Shown piece after piece: positions 49,539 through 58,472 of a stretch of DNA of 60,070 nt. The translations under genes were made by a program, and so were the position numbers. The notes beneath the pieces are model-generated. The model had not been told where the DNA came from. It did no database searches and worked only from the letters and a program-made list of their open reading frames with translations. Position 1 is the first letter of the stretch. Each line of letters opens with the position of its first letter. Source of the DNA: an uncultured Roseburia sp. (GTDB lineage Bacteria; Bacillota; Clostridia; Lachnospirales; Lachnospiraceae); assembly GCA_947642555.1 (NCBI GenBank), contig CANRSX010000031.1, positions 1-60,070 on the forward strand, in the 5' to 3' direction.

Positions 49539-50936
49539 ATGACAGTCAGCACAAAATACGGGAAAATCGAGGGGATCGAGCAGGGAAACTGCGTCGTCTA
49601 TAAGGGGGTGCCCTACGCGAAGCCGCCGGTGGGCCCGTTGCGGTTCCACAAACCAAAGCCGCCAAAGCCCTGGGAGGGGGTGTACCGGGCGGATCATTAC
49701 AGATGTAAGTCGATGCAGAGTAAAAATCCCAGGGACATGTTTTATAAAAAGGAATTTTACAGCAACCCGGAATTTGAGGTGCCCATGAGCGAGGACTGCC
49801 TGTATTTAAATATCTGGGTGCCGAAGGGCGGTGCATCTGTAGGAAGCGCAGGGCAGCCGGGCAATGGCGCATGTCCCAATGGAAAGCTGCCGGTTGCGGT
49901 CTATGTCCACGGCGGCGCGTTTCTCGGCGGCGCGGGCAGCAACCTCCCCTTTGTCTGCGACGGACTCGCCTCCGCCGGCGTGATCGTGGTGACGATCAAT
50001 TACCGGCTGGGCGCGTTTGGGTTTCTCTGCCACCCGCTGCTGGCCGTGGAGGGGGAAAACGAGGCCGGGGGAAACTACGGGCTTTGGGATCAGATCGCGG
50101 CGCTTCACTGGGTGCAGGAAAATATCGGAGCCTTCGGCGGCGATGCGTCAAATGTCACGGTATTCGGGCAGTCTGCGGGGGCCATGAGCCTTCAGGTGCT
50201 CGCGGTATCGCCCCGGGCAAAGGGGCTGTTTCACCGGATGATCTTACAGAGCGGCGGCGGATACCAAAACCCGCTGGCGCAGTACCGGGATATCGGGACC
50301 GCCGCCGGCTTTGCGGAGGATCTGCTGGCAGCACTTGGGGTAAGTGAGTGGAAGCAGAGCGGGGCGGCGCGGCAGAAGGCGCTGGCGGCGCTGTATGAGA
50401 CACCGGCGGAGGAGATGATGCGCGCCATGGAGGAGGCCATAGGGCGGGCCTTCGCGCAGAAAAAGGGCATGCCCTATGTCCCGGTCATCGACGGGGAGCT
50501 GCTGCCGGAGGACGGAAACCGCCTGATCGAGACCGGCGCGTATCATCCGGTTCCTTATCTGATCGGGGCAAACGGCGACGACATCACGGCGGCGGAGAAC
50601 GGGGAGAGAAGCCCAAAGACGAATCCTCTGCACCGGGGGGATGTGGCCTTCGCGCAGATCGTAAACCAGAACCCGGATGCAAAAGCGTATGTCTATTACT
50701 TTGACCGGAAGCTGCCGGGGGATGAGAGCGGGGCGTTCCACTCCGCGGAGCTGTGGTACGTCTTCGGCAGCCTGCGCTACTGCTGGAGACCGATGGAGGA
50801 TGCGGATTACGCGCTTTCCCGCCGGATGATCACATACTGGAGCAATTTTATGAAGACGGGGGATCCCAATGGAGAGGGCAGCCGGGAATGGAGGGTCTGC
50901 ACAGAGGAGGATCCGTATTATATGACATTGCGGTGA
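49539..50936 (+). CDS. Type B carboxylesterase / CE10-type esterase
   Basis: A 465-residue alpha/beta hydrolase of the carboxylesterase type B family. The oxyanion segment VHGGAFLGG, nucleophile elbow GQSAG with S212 and catalytic histidine H401 in FHSAELWYVFGS are present. No signal peptide, so it acts inside the cell on imported, acylated oligosaccharides, probably removing acetyl or other esters. ATG 49539 follows AAAGGAGA; an in-frame reading from 49479 lacks a site. It lies between the two-component genes and the GH2 gene, in a catabolic operon. Confidence 0.92.
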   Translation: MTVSTKYGKIEGIEQGNCVVYKGVPYAKPPVGPLRFHKPKPPKPWEGVYRADHYRCKSMQSKNPRDMFYKKEFYSNPEFEVPMSEDCLYLNIWVPKGGASVGSAGQPGNGACPNGKLPVAVYVHGGAFLGGAGSNLPFVCDGLASAGVIVVTINYRLGAFGFLCHPLLAVEGENEAGGNYGLWDQIAALHWVQENIGAFGGDASNVTVFGQSAGAMSLQVLAVSPRAKGLFHRMILQSGGGYQNPLAQYRDIGTAAGFAEDLLAALGVSEWKQSGAARQKALAALYETPAEEMMRAMEEAIGRAFAQKKGMPYVPVIDGELLPEDGNRLIETGAYHPVPYLIGANGDDITAAENGERSPKTNPLHRGDVAFAQIVNQNPDAKAYVYYFDRKLPGDESGAFHSAELWYVFGSLRYCWRPMEDADYALSRRMITYWSNFMKTGDPNGEGSREWRVCTEEDPYYMTLR

Positions 50937-51039
50937 TGGCTGCGATATGGTATGATGACAGGCAGAGATGCCTGCCGGACCGCCGGGCAGAGCTGCTTCG
51001 TGCGGGAAGGAGAAGGGCAGAGGAAGAAAGGGGAAGGAT

Positions 51040-53367
51040 ATGAGGACAGTATCGAAGTGGAACAGCGGCTGGGGATTTCGAAAGGGTGAGACAAATGACG
51101 GTGACGGCGCGTGGGAATGCGTGACGCTCCCCCATACCTGGAACGCCGCGGACGGCCAGGACGGCGGCAGCGACTATTATCAGGGGGTGGCCTGGTATCA
51201 GAAGACCCTGACAAAGGACGCGGGGGCAAAGCAGGTGTTTCTGCGCTTCGGCGCGGTCAGCAAGACGGCGGAGGTGTGGTGCAACGGAACCCTCTGCGGC
51301 AGCCACCGGGGCGGCTTCTCCGCCTTTACGGTGGATCTGACGCCGCATCTTATTGACGGGGAGAACGAGATCCTGGTGAAGGCAGACAACGGCGCGGATC
51401 TGCCGGTCTATCCGGGTCAGGCGGATTTTACCTTTTTCGGCGGGATATACCGGGACGTGGAGCTGATCTGCTTCGATACGGCGGAGCATTTCGATGTCGC
51501 GGGCTGCGGGACGGACGCGATTTTTGTGGACACGGCAGTCCGGGAGCCGGGAAAACGCGCCGTGACGCTGTCAGGGGACGGCAGGGTGAAGATCCGCGTC
51601 TGCGTGACGGGCGGGGAGAGCGTCCGCGCGTCGATTTACGACGCGGAGGGAAACTGCGTGGCCGAAACGGGTGACGCGGCGGTCTGCGGGATCGGACAGC
51701 AGGCCAAAACAGCCCCGGCAACCGGCGCCATAACGGAGGTTACGCTGGAAGCGGTCGTGCCAAAGGCGCATCTCTGGAACGGCCTGAAGGATCCGTATCT
51801 GTACCGGGTGTGCGCGACCCTTTCTGCGGGAGGACAGACGGCGGACAGCATCACGGCCTCCTTCGGCTTCCGGGGATATTTGGTGGATGCGGAGAAGGGA
51901 TTTTTCTTAAACGGCGCGTCTTATCCCCTGCGCGGGGTCTGCCGTCACCAGGATCGGGAAAATATGGGCTGGGCCATTACGGAGCGGGAGCATCTTTCCG
52001 ACATGGCCGTCATCCGGGAGATCGGTGCAAACACGATCCGGCTTGCGCATTACCAGCAGGCGCCTTATTTTTATGACCTGTGCGACCGCAACGGGCTTAT
52101 CGTTTGGGCGGAGATTCCCTTTATCAGCGTGTACGATGCGAGGGAGGAGGCGGATGAGAACCTGCGGCAGCAGCTGCGGGAGCTGATTTTACAGAACTAC
52201 AACCATCCGTCGATCTGCTTCTGGGGACTGGCCAACGAGCTTGGGATCGGCGGGGAGTCGGAGGCGATGTACGCGATCCTGCGCGAGTTGCATCAGACGG
52301 CGGGGGAGCTCGACGGCGCCCGGCTGACCACCATCGCCAATGTGGGGATGACGAAGACGGACAGCCCGCTGTTTCACATTTCGGACCTGACCTCCTATAA
52401 CGAATATATGGGATGGTACGAGGGGACGGCGGACGACCACGGCGCGTTCTGCGACGAGCGGCATGCGCAGATCCCGGATATCCCGCTGGCGGTCAGCGAA
52501 TACGGCGCGGACAGTGTGCTGCGCTGGCACAGTGCAGAGCCGAAGGTGAAGGATTACACCGAGGAATACCAGGCCATCGTGCACGAGAAGGCGTATGCGG
52601 ATTTTGAAAAACGGCCCTATCTGTGGGCGACCTGGCTCTGGAACCTGTTTGATTTCGCGGCGGACGGGCGCGACGAGGGCGGCTGTCAGGGCCGGAACAA
52701 CAAGGGGCTGGTGACCTTTGACCGGGAGGTAAAAAAGCAGGCGTTTTATTTTTACAAGGCCTGCTGGAGCAGCGAACCGTTTGTTTACATTTGTGGAAAA
52801 CGGTTCACGAGGCGCGCGGAAGATCACATTGCGGTAAAGGTTTACAGCAACCAGCCGGAGGTGAAGCTGTGGGTAAACGGCGTGTATGCAGGCGCAAAAC
52901 AGGGGCGGCATGTCTTTACCTTTGAGCAGGTAGCGCTGACTGGCCGGTTTACGGAGCTTTTTGTAAAAACCCCGGACGGGTGCACGGATACGCTGATCAT
53001 AGAGCACGTGGAGGAGTCGCCGGAGGAATATGTCTATAAGGAAGAAAAGAAGATCTCCGGGGCGGTCGCCCAGTGGTTTGCGAACCTTCTCCCCGAGGGG
53101 GATGCGGTCACAAAGGAGATCGTGATCCGGGACGGGTATCTGTCGGTGGATGAATCGATGGACGTCATCAGCCGGTATCCGGAGGCGATGGAGGCGGTGC
53201 AGGAGCTGATCACAGCCCCGCTTTCGGCAGCAAATCCGGCGATGGCAGGCCGTTTTTCGGCGGGCGGCGCGCTGACCTTTACCTCGATCTGGCACCACAT
53301 CAGCAAAATGCTGCCGGATGAGGCGTATTATCTGTTAAACGAGAGGCTGAATAAAATACCGAAGTAA
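51040..53367 (+). CDS. Glycoside hydrolase family 2 enzyme (beta-galactosidase-like)
   Basis: A 775-residue GH2 protein: N-terminal sugar-binding/jelly-roll (about 1-165), immunoglobulin-like middle (165-290), TIM barrel (290-600), then C-terminal beta domains and a helical end. The acid/base is E400 in GLANELGI and the nucleophile E487 in VSEYGADS. The family covers beta-galactosidase, beta-glucuronidase and related activities; the exact sugar is not readable. No signal peptide, so it works on imported oligosaccharides. Start fixed by GGGGAAGGAT upstream. An esterase precedes it and an AraC gene follows at once. Confidence 0.93.
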   Translation: MRTVSKWNSGWGFRKGETNDGDGAWECVTLPHTWNAADGQDGGSDYYQGVAWYQKTLTKDAGAKQVFLRFGAVSKTAEVWCNGTLCGSHRGGFSAFTVDLTPHLIDGENEILVKADNGADLPVYPGQADFTFFGGIYRDVELICFDTAEHFDVAGCGTDAIFVDTAVREPGKRAVTLSGDGRVKIRVCVTGGESVRASIYDAEGNCVAETGDAAVCGIGQQAKTAPATGAITEVTLEAVVPKAHLWNGLKDPYLYRVCATLSAGGQTADSITASFGFRGYLVDAEKGFFLNGASYPLRGVCRHQDRENMGWAITEREHLSDMAVIREIGANTIRLAHYQQAPYFYDLCDRNGLIVWAEIPFISVYDAREEADENLRQQLRELILQNYNHPSICFWGLANELGIGGESEAMYAILRELHQTAGELDGARLTTIANVGMTKTDSPLFHISDLTSYNEYMGWYEGTADDHGAFCDERHAQIPDIPLAVSEYGADSVLRWHSAEPKVKDYTEEYQAIVHEKAYADFEKRPYLWATWLWNLFDFAADGRDEGGCQGRNNKGLVTFDREVKKQAFYFYKACWSSEPFVYICGKRFTRRAEDHIAVKVYSNQPEVKLWVNGVYAGAKQGRHVFTFEQVALTGRFTELFVKTPDGCTDTLIIEHVEESPEEYVYKEEKKISGAVAQWFANLLPEGDAVTKEIVIRDGYLSVDESMDVISRYPEAMEAVQELITAPLSAANPAMAGRFSAGGALTFTSIWHHISKMLPDEAYYLLNERLNKIPK

Positions 53368-53375
53368 AGACTCAT

Positions 53376-54242
53376 ATGTTTAAGACATTATTTCAGTATA
53401 TTGAAGAACATCTGGAACGAAAAATCAGTATGGAGGAAGCGGCCAGAGCTGCGGGGTACTCCGCTTCACACCTGCACCGGCTTTTTACGTTTGCATACGG
53501 TATTTCTGTATCTGACTATATTCGTAAGAGAAAACTTGCCAGCAGTCTGCTGATGTTATCGGACCAGACAAAAAGCGTTTTGGATATTGCCGTGACCTGT
53601 GGCTATGAGTATGAGCAGTCTTTTTCCCGCGCGTTTAAAGAGGAATTCGGTATGACCCCCGGAAAATACCGCATGACGCACCCTGTACTCCCGGTTACCC
53701 CGCCCATTCAGGATTTTGGATATGAGTGCGGCAGCGGCCTGCTATTTGGCCCTGAGTATGTCATGTTTCCTGAAATCCGGCTCATCGGAACAGAGCATGA
53801 TATTCCGTATCAGGATTCCGTGTGGCTCTGTCCGAAGGTTGCGCTGGAATTCTGGGACCATCAGAGACAAAAGATTCATGGCGTTGCGGACAATAACGTA
53901 TTTTACGGACTGACGCATCATCCCGGAGCCGGAGCTGCTTCTTCAAAATACATGACTGCGGTAGCGTATAAGCGCACGGATGAGATTCCGGAAGGCATGA
54001 AGACGGATTCTTTCGGGGGATATCTCTGCGTAAAATTTCATTACATTGGCAGGCACCATTACAGGGAAATTTCACAGGAAACGGCACATGAGATGTACGC
54101 CGCCATAGGCAGATACTGCAATACGGAAGATCCGCCCGCTGACATCCATCTGGAGAAAATAGACATGGATGAATTTGACGGCGAGTACTGCCTGTTTGAA
54201 TTTTACATGCCGGCGAAAAAAACAGGGTTCTTTGCAGAATGA
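53376..54242 (+). CDS. AraC family regulator with C-terminal effector-binding domain
   Basis: A 288-residue regulator with the AraC helix-turn-helix pair at the N terminus (about 1-100, EEAARAAGYSASHLHRLFTFAYG and DIAVTCGYEYEQSFSRAFKEEFG). A GyrI-like small-molecule-binding domain (about 115-285) follows. The order is that of Rob/SoxS-relatives with AraC_E_bind. It starts 8 nt after the GH2 gene, but base use is less GC-rich, so it may be a later arrival. The next gene encodes a lone GyrI-like domain. Confidence 0.9.
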   Translation: MFKTLFQYIEEHLERKISMEEAARAAGYSASHLHRLFTFAYGISVSDYIRKRKLASSLLMLSDQTKSVLDIAVTCGYEYEQSFSRAFKEEFGMTPGKYRMTHPVLPVTPPIQDFGYECGSGLLFGPEYVMFPEIRLIGTEHDIPYQDSVWLCPKVALEFWDHQRQKIHGVADNNVFYGLTHHPGAGAASSKYMTAVAYKRTDEIPEGMKTDSFGGYLCVKFHYIGRHHYREISQETAHEMYAAIGRYCNTEDPPADIHLEKIDMDEFDGEYCLFEFYMPAKKTGFFAE

Positions 54243-54276
54243 TAAAAAAAGTTCATTTTTCGCCATGCCGCTGCGG

Positions 54277-54315
54277 TATACTGAACATGTCGAACAAAGC
54301 AGAATGCATGTTCAG
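54277..54315 (+). promoter_or_regulatory. Promoter -10 and inverted repeat before GyrI-like gene
   Basis: TATACT (54277-54282) with a poor -35 (TTCATT, 54252, 19-nt spacer). Directly overlapping it is a perfect inverted repeat CTGAACATG (54281-54289) / CATGTTCAG (54307-54315), a possible operator or leader hairpin. Confidence 0.5.
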
Positions 54316-54339
54316 AAAAAACGGCCTGGAGGTAATCAG

Positions 54340-54777
54340 ATGCAAAGTATTAGAATTTATGAAATGCCTGACTGTAAGATGGTTTCATCGGGAAAAGGGA
54401 TGTTTGGAGAAGAAAAATTCCAGCTTTTTGAGGAATGGTTTTCTTCACAGAGCCGCGGCCTTTTTCCGAAGGATTTCCTGTACCAGGAAGGAGACGGATT
54501 TGTCTGGCTGTATCTGTATGAGGATGGAATGACGGTTCCGCCAGAACTGGAAATCACAGAGTTTCCGGGCGGTCTTTACGCTGTCGCAACCGACATAGAC
54601 CAGAAAACGGATCGGGATCGCATGAATGCAAAGATGGATACGTTCCTGAGTGAAAACGGGTTTGAACGGGATCCATTGCGTCCTGAGCTGGGAAATATCA
54701 TCACATCGCCGCATGCAAAAGAAATCATGGGATACGAGCAGATGGACTACTATATCCCGGTGAGAGCAAAGCAATAA
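54340..54777 (+). CDS. GyrI-like small-molecule-binding domain protein
   Basis: A 145-residue stand-alone domain of the GyrI/SbmC-like (effector-binding) superfamily: beta strands alternate with the FQLFEEWFSSQ helix and the PPELEITEFPGGLYAVATDI segment, and the YEQMDYYIPV ending is typical. There is no DNA-binding domain. GGAGGT precedes ATG 54340; longer in-frame readings run through the upstream inverted repeat. It may hydrolyse or sequester small ligands, or act as a co-regulator for the neighbouring AraC protein. Function unproven. Confidence 0.8.
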   Translation: MQSIRIYEMPDCKMVSSGKGMFGEEKFQLFEEWFSSQSRGLFPKDFLYQEGDGFVWLYLYEDGMTVPPELEITEFPGGLYAVATDIDQKTDRDRMNAKMDTFLSENGFERDPLRPELGNIITSPHAKEIMGYEQMDYYIPVRAKQ

Positions 54778-54816
54778 GGAGAAAACGGGCTGCCGGCAGG
54801 GCAGCCCGTTTTCTCC
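54778..54816. terminator. Bidirectional terminator
   Basis: A perfect 17-bp stem (54778-54794 with 54800-54816) with loop GGCAG, including A4 and T4 runs in the arms. It closes the GyrI-like gene and the convergent small gene. Confidence 0.92.
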
Positions 54817-54981
54817 TTATTCTGCTCTCGGCGGCTGCTGATAAAGCTTGCGTTCGATCTGCCGCCGTTCGATGGCGATCTGTTTTAACGCTTTTTCATC
54901 GTCTGTCACGGCTTCAATCCGTTCGAGGATGGACAGCTGATCAAACAGATTGCAATTGATTTCTTTTTCATTTGTCGGCAT
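54817..54981 (-). CDS. 54-residue hypothetical protein
   Basis: A short minus-strand gene encoding a hydrophilic, helical 54-residue protein (MPTNEKEINCNLFDQL opening, ERRQIERKL near the end). CAGGAGGTGA is ideally placed before ATG, a TATAAT (minus strand, about 55036-55041) lies about 55 nt upstream, and the shared terminator follows the stop, so it looks like a real transcription unit. No family recognised. Confidence 0.7.
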   Translation of the reverse strand: MPTNEKEINCNLFDQLSILERIEAVTDDEKALKQIAIERRQIERKLYQQPPRAE

Positions 54982-55168
54982 ATAATTCACCTCCTGTCTC
55001 TGTGCCCTGATCCCTGTGCAGCGTTCGTCCTGTCCTTATTATAACATAGAAAAAACAAATGAAAAGTCCATATAGAAATGTAAGGAAAAAGATTGAGCAA
55101 CCGCGCGAACTGTGATACAATTCAGACAAGCTTCATCAACCGTTTCGATCATGAAAGGGGTATGGCAG

Positions 55169-55693
55169 ATGAGAATCCTTGCGACGTTCGATGCAAAAGA
55201 CTATCAGGATACGACCGGCATCTGTGAGAAGTATACGGTCAGGGGCATTATCATGCAGGACGGCAGGCTGGCGATGCAGTGCAGCCGCGACGGCGAGTTC
55301 AAGATCCCGGGCGGCGGCATGGAAGCAGGGGAGGATATCGTGAGAGCGCTCACCCGGGAGGTGCACGAGGAGACCGGTTACCTGGTGATCGCGGAGACGG
55401 TGCGGGAGCTCGGCGAGATCACGGAGCTCAGACGGGATATCTTTGATCCCACGAAGAAATACATTTGTCATTCTCTGTTCTATTATTGCAGGACGGGAGA
55501 CCGGCAGGATGCGCTTGCCTTAACGCCGAGCGAGATCGCGAAGGGCTATACGCTCCGTTGGGCGACGCCGGAGGAGATCTGCAAAAGGAACCACGTGGCA
55601 AAGGATCCGTGGATTCTGCGCGATACCGCGTTTGTGCGCATGATTCTGGACGGGGACGTGGTACTGCCGGAGAACGGGGGTCACAGGCGGTGA
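55169..55693 (+). CDS. Nudix hydrolase
   Basis: A 174-residue Nudix enzyme. The Nudix box is complete: GGGMEAGEDIVRALTREV then HEETGY, matching G-x5-E-x7-RE-U-x-EE-x-G-U. Such enzymes hydrolyse nucleoside diphosphates linked to another group; the substrate is not readable. AAAGGGG gives the best spacing to ATG 55169, with other in-frame ATGs at 55151 and 55112. Next comes a DegV gene 85 nt later. Confidence 0.92.
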   Translation: MRILATFDAKDYQDTTGICEKYTVRGIIMQDGRLAMQCSRDGEFKIPGGGMEAGEDIVRALTREVHEETGYLVIAETVRELGEITELRRDIFDPTKKYICHSLFYYCRTGDRQDALALTPSEIAKGYTLRWATPEEICKRNHVAKDPWILRDTAFVRMILDGDVVLPENGGHRR

Positions 55694-55778
55694 GAGCGAC
55701 AGCAAAAGAGGCCGGGAGAAGAATGCGGGCCGGCCATGACAAAAAGAAAAAGACAGGCCGAAGGGAGAGTTTACAGAT

Positions 55779-56654
55779 ATGAGCAGAGTAGCGATTGTTT
55801 CCGACAGCAACAGCGGCATCACGCAGTCACAGGCAAAAGAGCTTGGTGTGACGATACTGCCGATGCCTTTTTTTGTGGGCGAAGAGACGCATTTTGAGGA
55901 CATTGACTTAACGCAGGAGGAGTTTTATCAGATGCTGACCCAGAATACGGGCATATCCACGTCGATGCCGGCGGTGGGGAGCGTGACGGATCTCTGGGAT
56001 GAGCTGCTGCAGGAGTACGATGAGATCGTGCATATCCCCATGTCCTCCGGCTTAAGCGGATCCTGCGAGACGGCGCTGATGCTCGCTCAGGATTATGACG
56101 GGAAGGTGCAGGTCGTGAACAACCAGCGGATCTCGGTGACACAGCGCCAGTCCGTTCTTGACGCCCGCGACCTCGCGGCACAGGGCAGGAGCGCGGCGGA
56201 GATTAAGGAGATTTTAGAGCGCGACAAGTTTGAATCCTCGATTTATATCATGGTGGATACCCTCTATTATCTGAAAAAAGGCGGCAGGATCACGCCGGCG
56301 GCCGCGGCGCTGGGCACGCTGCTGCGGTTAAAGCCTGTGCTTCAGATCCAGGGGGAGAAGCTTGACGCGTTCGCGAAGGCGAGGACTGTAAAGCAGGCGA
56401 AAAGCATTATGATCGAGGCGATGAAGAATGATTTCACGAACCGGTTCCGCGATCCGGCGGGAGAGCATATGTACCTTGAGGTGGCATATACCTACGACCG
56501 CGAGGCTGCGGAGAGCTTTAAACAGGAGGTGCAGGAGGCATTTCCGGGGATGGTGATTCAGATGGATCCGCTGTCCTTAAGCGTGTCCTGCCACATCGGG
56601 CCGGGAGCGCTGGCGGTGGCGTGCTCAAAGAAGCTGCCGGAGCTGGAGGCATAA
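55779..56654 (+). CDS. DegV family fatty-acid-binding protein
   Basis: A 291-residue DegV/FakB-type protein. The VSDSNSGITQSQAKELGVTILPMPF opening, TSMPAVGSVTDLWDELL with the ligand-contacting T-S pair and the SSGLSGSCETA segment define the family. FakB proteins present fatty acids to the kinase FakA for phospholipid synthesis; fakA is not adjacent. Preceded by AGGGAGAG. Role as FakB is probable by family. Confidence 0.94.
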   Translation: MSRVAIVSDSNSGITQSQAKELGVTILPMPFFVGEETHFEDIDLTQEEFYQMLTQNTGISTSMPAVGSVTDLWDELLQEYDEIVHIPMSSGLSGSCETALMLAQDYDGKVQVVNNQRISVTQRQSVLDARDLAAQGRSAAEIKEILERDKFESSIYIMVDTLYYLKKGGRITPAAAALGTLLRLKPVLQIQGEKLDAFAKARTVKQAKSIMIEAMKNDFTNRFRDPAGEHMYLEVAYTYDREAAESFKQEVQEAFPGMVIQMDPLSLSVSCHIGPGALAVACSKKLPELEA

Positions 56655-56698
56655 CCGGTTTCTGGCCATACCATTTCAAAAGAGAAAAGGAGAGTTCT

Positions 56699-57169
56699 AT
56701 GTCAGCTTCAGTCTGTGGGATCGATTGTGACAAATGTGAGTGGAAGAGCGGCTGTGCCGGGTGCGCGGAGACGGACGGCTGTCCGTTTGGGGGAACCTGT
56801 GTGGTGGCCCGGTGCTATCAGAAAAACGGACAGGCCTTTGAGGAGTTTAAGAAAAAACTGATCGCGGCGTTTAACGCGCTTTCGATTGAGGATATGGATG
56901 AGGTGACGGATCTGAATGCCCTTCCGGGGTCCTTTATTAACCTCGAATATACCCTCCCGGGCGGGGCGAAGGTAAAGGTCTGGGACGATAAGCGCGTTTA
57001 CCTTGGCAATCAGCTGTGCAGGCACGGCAGTGACCGGTGCTACGGGCTGGCCGCCGACGAGCGGTATCTGATGGTGTGTGAGTACGGGGAAGCCGGCTCA
57101 GAAGCAGATCTGGTCGCTTTTGTGCGCTGGAATCAGGAAGAGGACGGCGGGGAAGAGGAGCAGGTATGA
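56699..57169 (+). CDS. DUF3795 cysteine-rich protein
   Basis: A 156-residue protein. The N terminus has a dense cysteine pattern (CGIDCDKCEWKSGCAGC then CPFGGTCVVARCY), the mark of DUF3795, which suggests bound metal. A globular part follows with a WDDKRVYLGNQLCRHGSDRCYG segment. AAAAGGAGAG sets the start at 56699 rather than the in-frame 56621. It overlaps the FecR-lipoprotein gene by 4 nt, so they are co-translated. Activity unknown. Confidence 0.85.
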   Translation: MSASVCGIDCDKCEWKSGCAGCAETDGCPFGGTCVVARCYQKNGQAFEEFKKKLIAAFNALSIEDMDEVTDLNALPGSFINLEYTLPGGAKVKVWDDKRVYLGNQLCRHGSDRCYGLAADERYLMVCEYGEAGSEADLVAFVRWNQEEDGGEEEQV

Positions 57170-58371
57170 AGGGAACTCTGAAAAAGCGATATGCCTGGCG
57201 CCTTCTGGCCGCGGCCCTGCTTCTGGCAGGTCTTATGCTGGCGGCATGCGGCAATGATGCAAAAGCAACCACGATGAAGCTGGCAGGGACGCAGGGGAGC
57301 GTGGACGTGGCCGACGGAGACAATGAGGCTGTGGAGCTGATCGAGAATCTGCCGCTCTACAGCGGCTATCAGGTCGGTACACAGGCGGACAGCTTTGCCT
57401 GGATCAACCTGGACGATACAAAGCTGACGAAGATGGATACGGACAGCGCCTTGCACATCCAGAAGTCGGGGACGGATCTCGAGGTGATCGTGGATCGCGG
57501 AAGCCTGTTTTTCCACGTCACGGAACCGCTTTCGGATGAGACACTGTCCATCCGGACATCGACGATGGTTGTAGGGATCCGGGGCACGATGGGCTGGGTG
57601 GATGCATCGAATCCGGAGCGGATGAAGGTTTTTCTGCTGGAGGGTACGGTGGAGGTGTATGCCGGCGGAGAAGAGGAAAACGGGGCAGCGCTGCAGACGG
57701 CAACCGTCACGGCCGGAGAGATGGCGGAGGTCACGCTGACGGACGGAAAGGCAGAGATTGCCGTGAACGGCTTCCGAAAGGATGAGATTCCGGCCTTCGT
57801 CCTGGAAGAGACCATGAAGCTGGATGCCGCGCTTCAGGAGGAGATCTACGCTTCGCTAAAGCAGGAGGATCCGGGAGACGCCGTGACAGGAGATCCGGAC
57901 GAAACGAATCCTGCCGGGACAGAGGAAGCGGACGAAACGGAAGATTTCGGGGCAGAGGAGCCGGAAGCTCCGGATGACGACACAGATGAGACTGGCGGGG
58001 AGTCCACAGGACAGTGGCTGGAACAATCAGACAGCGGCGGCATGATGCCGGCAATTTATTCGTTTGAATGGTCGGAGGGGACGCTGACGATGGAATTCTA
58101 TCATGTCGTGGCGGATTCCAGAGATACCAGGGAAGATATCGTTCCGGAGAGCTGTATCTGGGCAAAGAACGGAGGATATGCAGAGCATCCTGACACAGGA
58201 GAGATGACGCTGTTTGTAGAAGATATCGTCAGCTATGAGGAATTCAAAGCATGGTATGATGCCAGAGCCGCATCGTTTATGGCGGAGCATCCGGGAGAGG
58301 ACATTCCGTACGGAATCGGGTACAGCAGACAGGGCGATACGATCGTTGCCGTTTATATTTATGACAGATAA
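57166..58371 (+). CDS. FecR-domain lipoprotein
   Basis: A 401-residue exported lipoprotein. The signal peptide ends in lipobox LAAC with the lipidated Cys at 28. A FecR domain follows (about 60-165: SGYQVGTQADSFAWINLDDTKLTKMD, GSLFFHV, VVGIRGTMGWVD, LLEGTVEVY). An acidic Glu/Asp/Thr/Pro linker (about 225-285) and a C-terminal beta-rich region complete it. FecR is best known as a membrane sigma regulator in Gram-negative iron uptake; in Firmicutes such domains occur in surface proteins without that circuit. Coupled to the DUF3795 gene. Confidence 0.85.
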   Translation: MKGTLKKRYAWRLLAAALLLAGLMLAACGNDAKATTMKLAGTQGSVDVADGDNEAVELIENLPLYSGYQVGTQADSFAWINLDDTKLTKMDTDSALHIQKSGTDLEVIVDRGSLFFHVTEPLSDETLSIRTSTMVVGIRGTMGWVDASNPERMKVFLLEGTVEVYAGGEEENGAALQTATVTAGEMAEVTLTDGKAEIAVNGFRKDEIPAFVLEETMKLDAALQEEIYASLKQEDPGDAVTGDPDETNPAGTEEADETEDFGAEEPEAPDDDTDETGGESTGQWLEQSDSGGMMPAIYSFEWSEGTLTMEFYHVVADSRDTREDIVPESCIWAKNGGYAEHPDTGEMTLFVEDIVSYEEFKAWYDARAASFMAEHPGEDIPYGIGYSRQGDTIVAVYIYDR

Positions 58372-58372
58372 A

Positions 58373-58439
58373 ATAGCGTGAAGCATGATCCAAAAGCTGC
58401 TGATAACAGTTGAAATAATCTTTATCATGCTTCCGCTAT
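58373..58439 (+). terminator. Long hairpin after FecR-lipoprotein gene
   Basis: Arms 58373-58389 and 58424-58439 pair over about 16 bp with one bulge; a CGATTTTTAACG stretch follows within 10 nt. It lies between convergent genes. Confidence 0.6.
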
Positions 58440-58472
58440 CACGATTTTTAACGCAGATAATCCCTCGTATCG

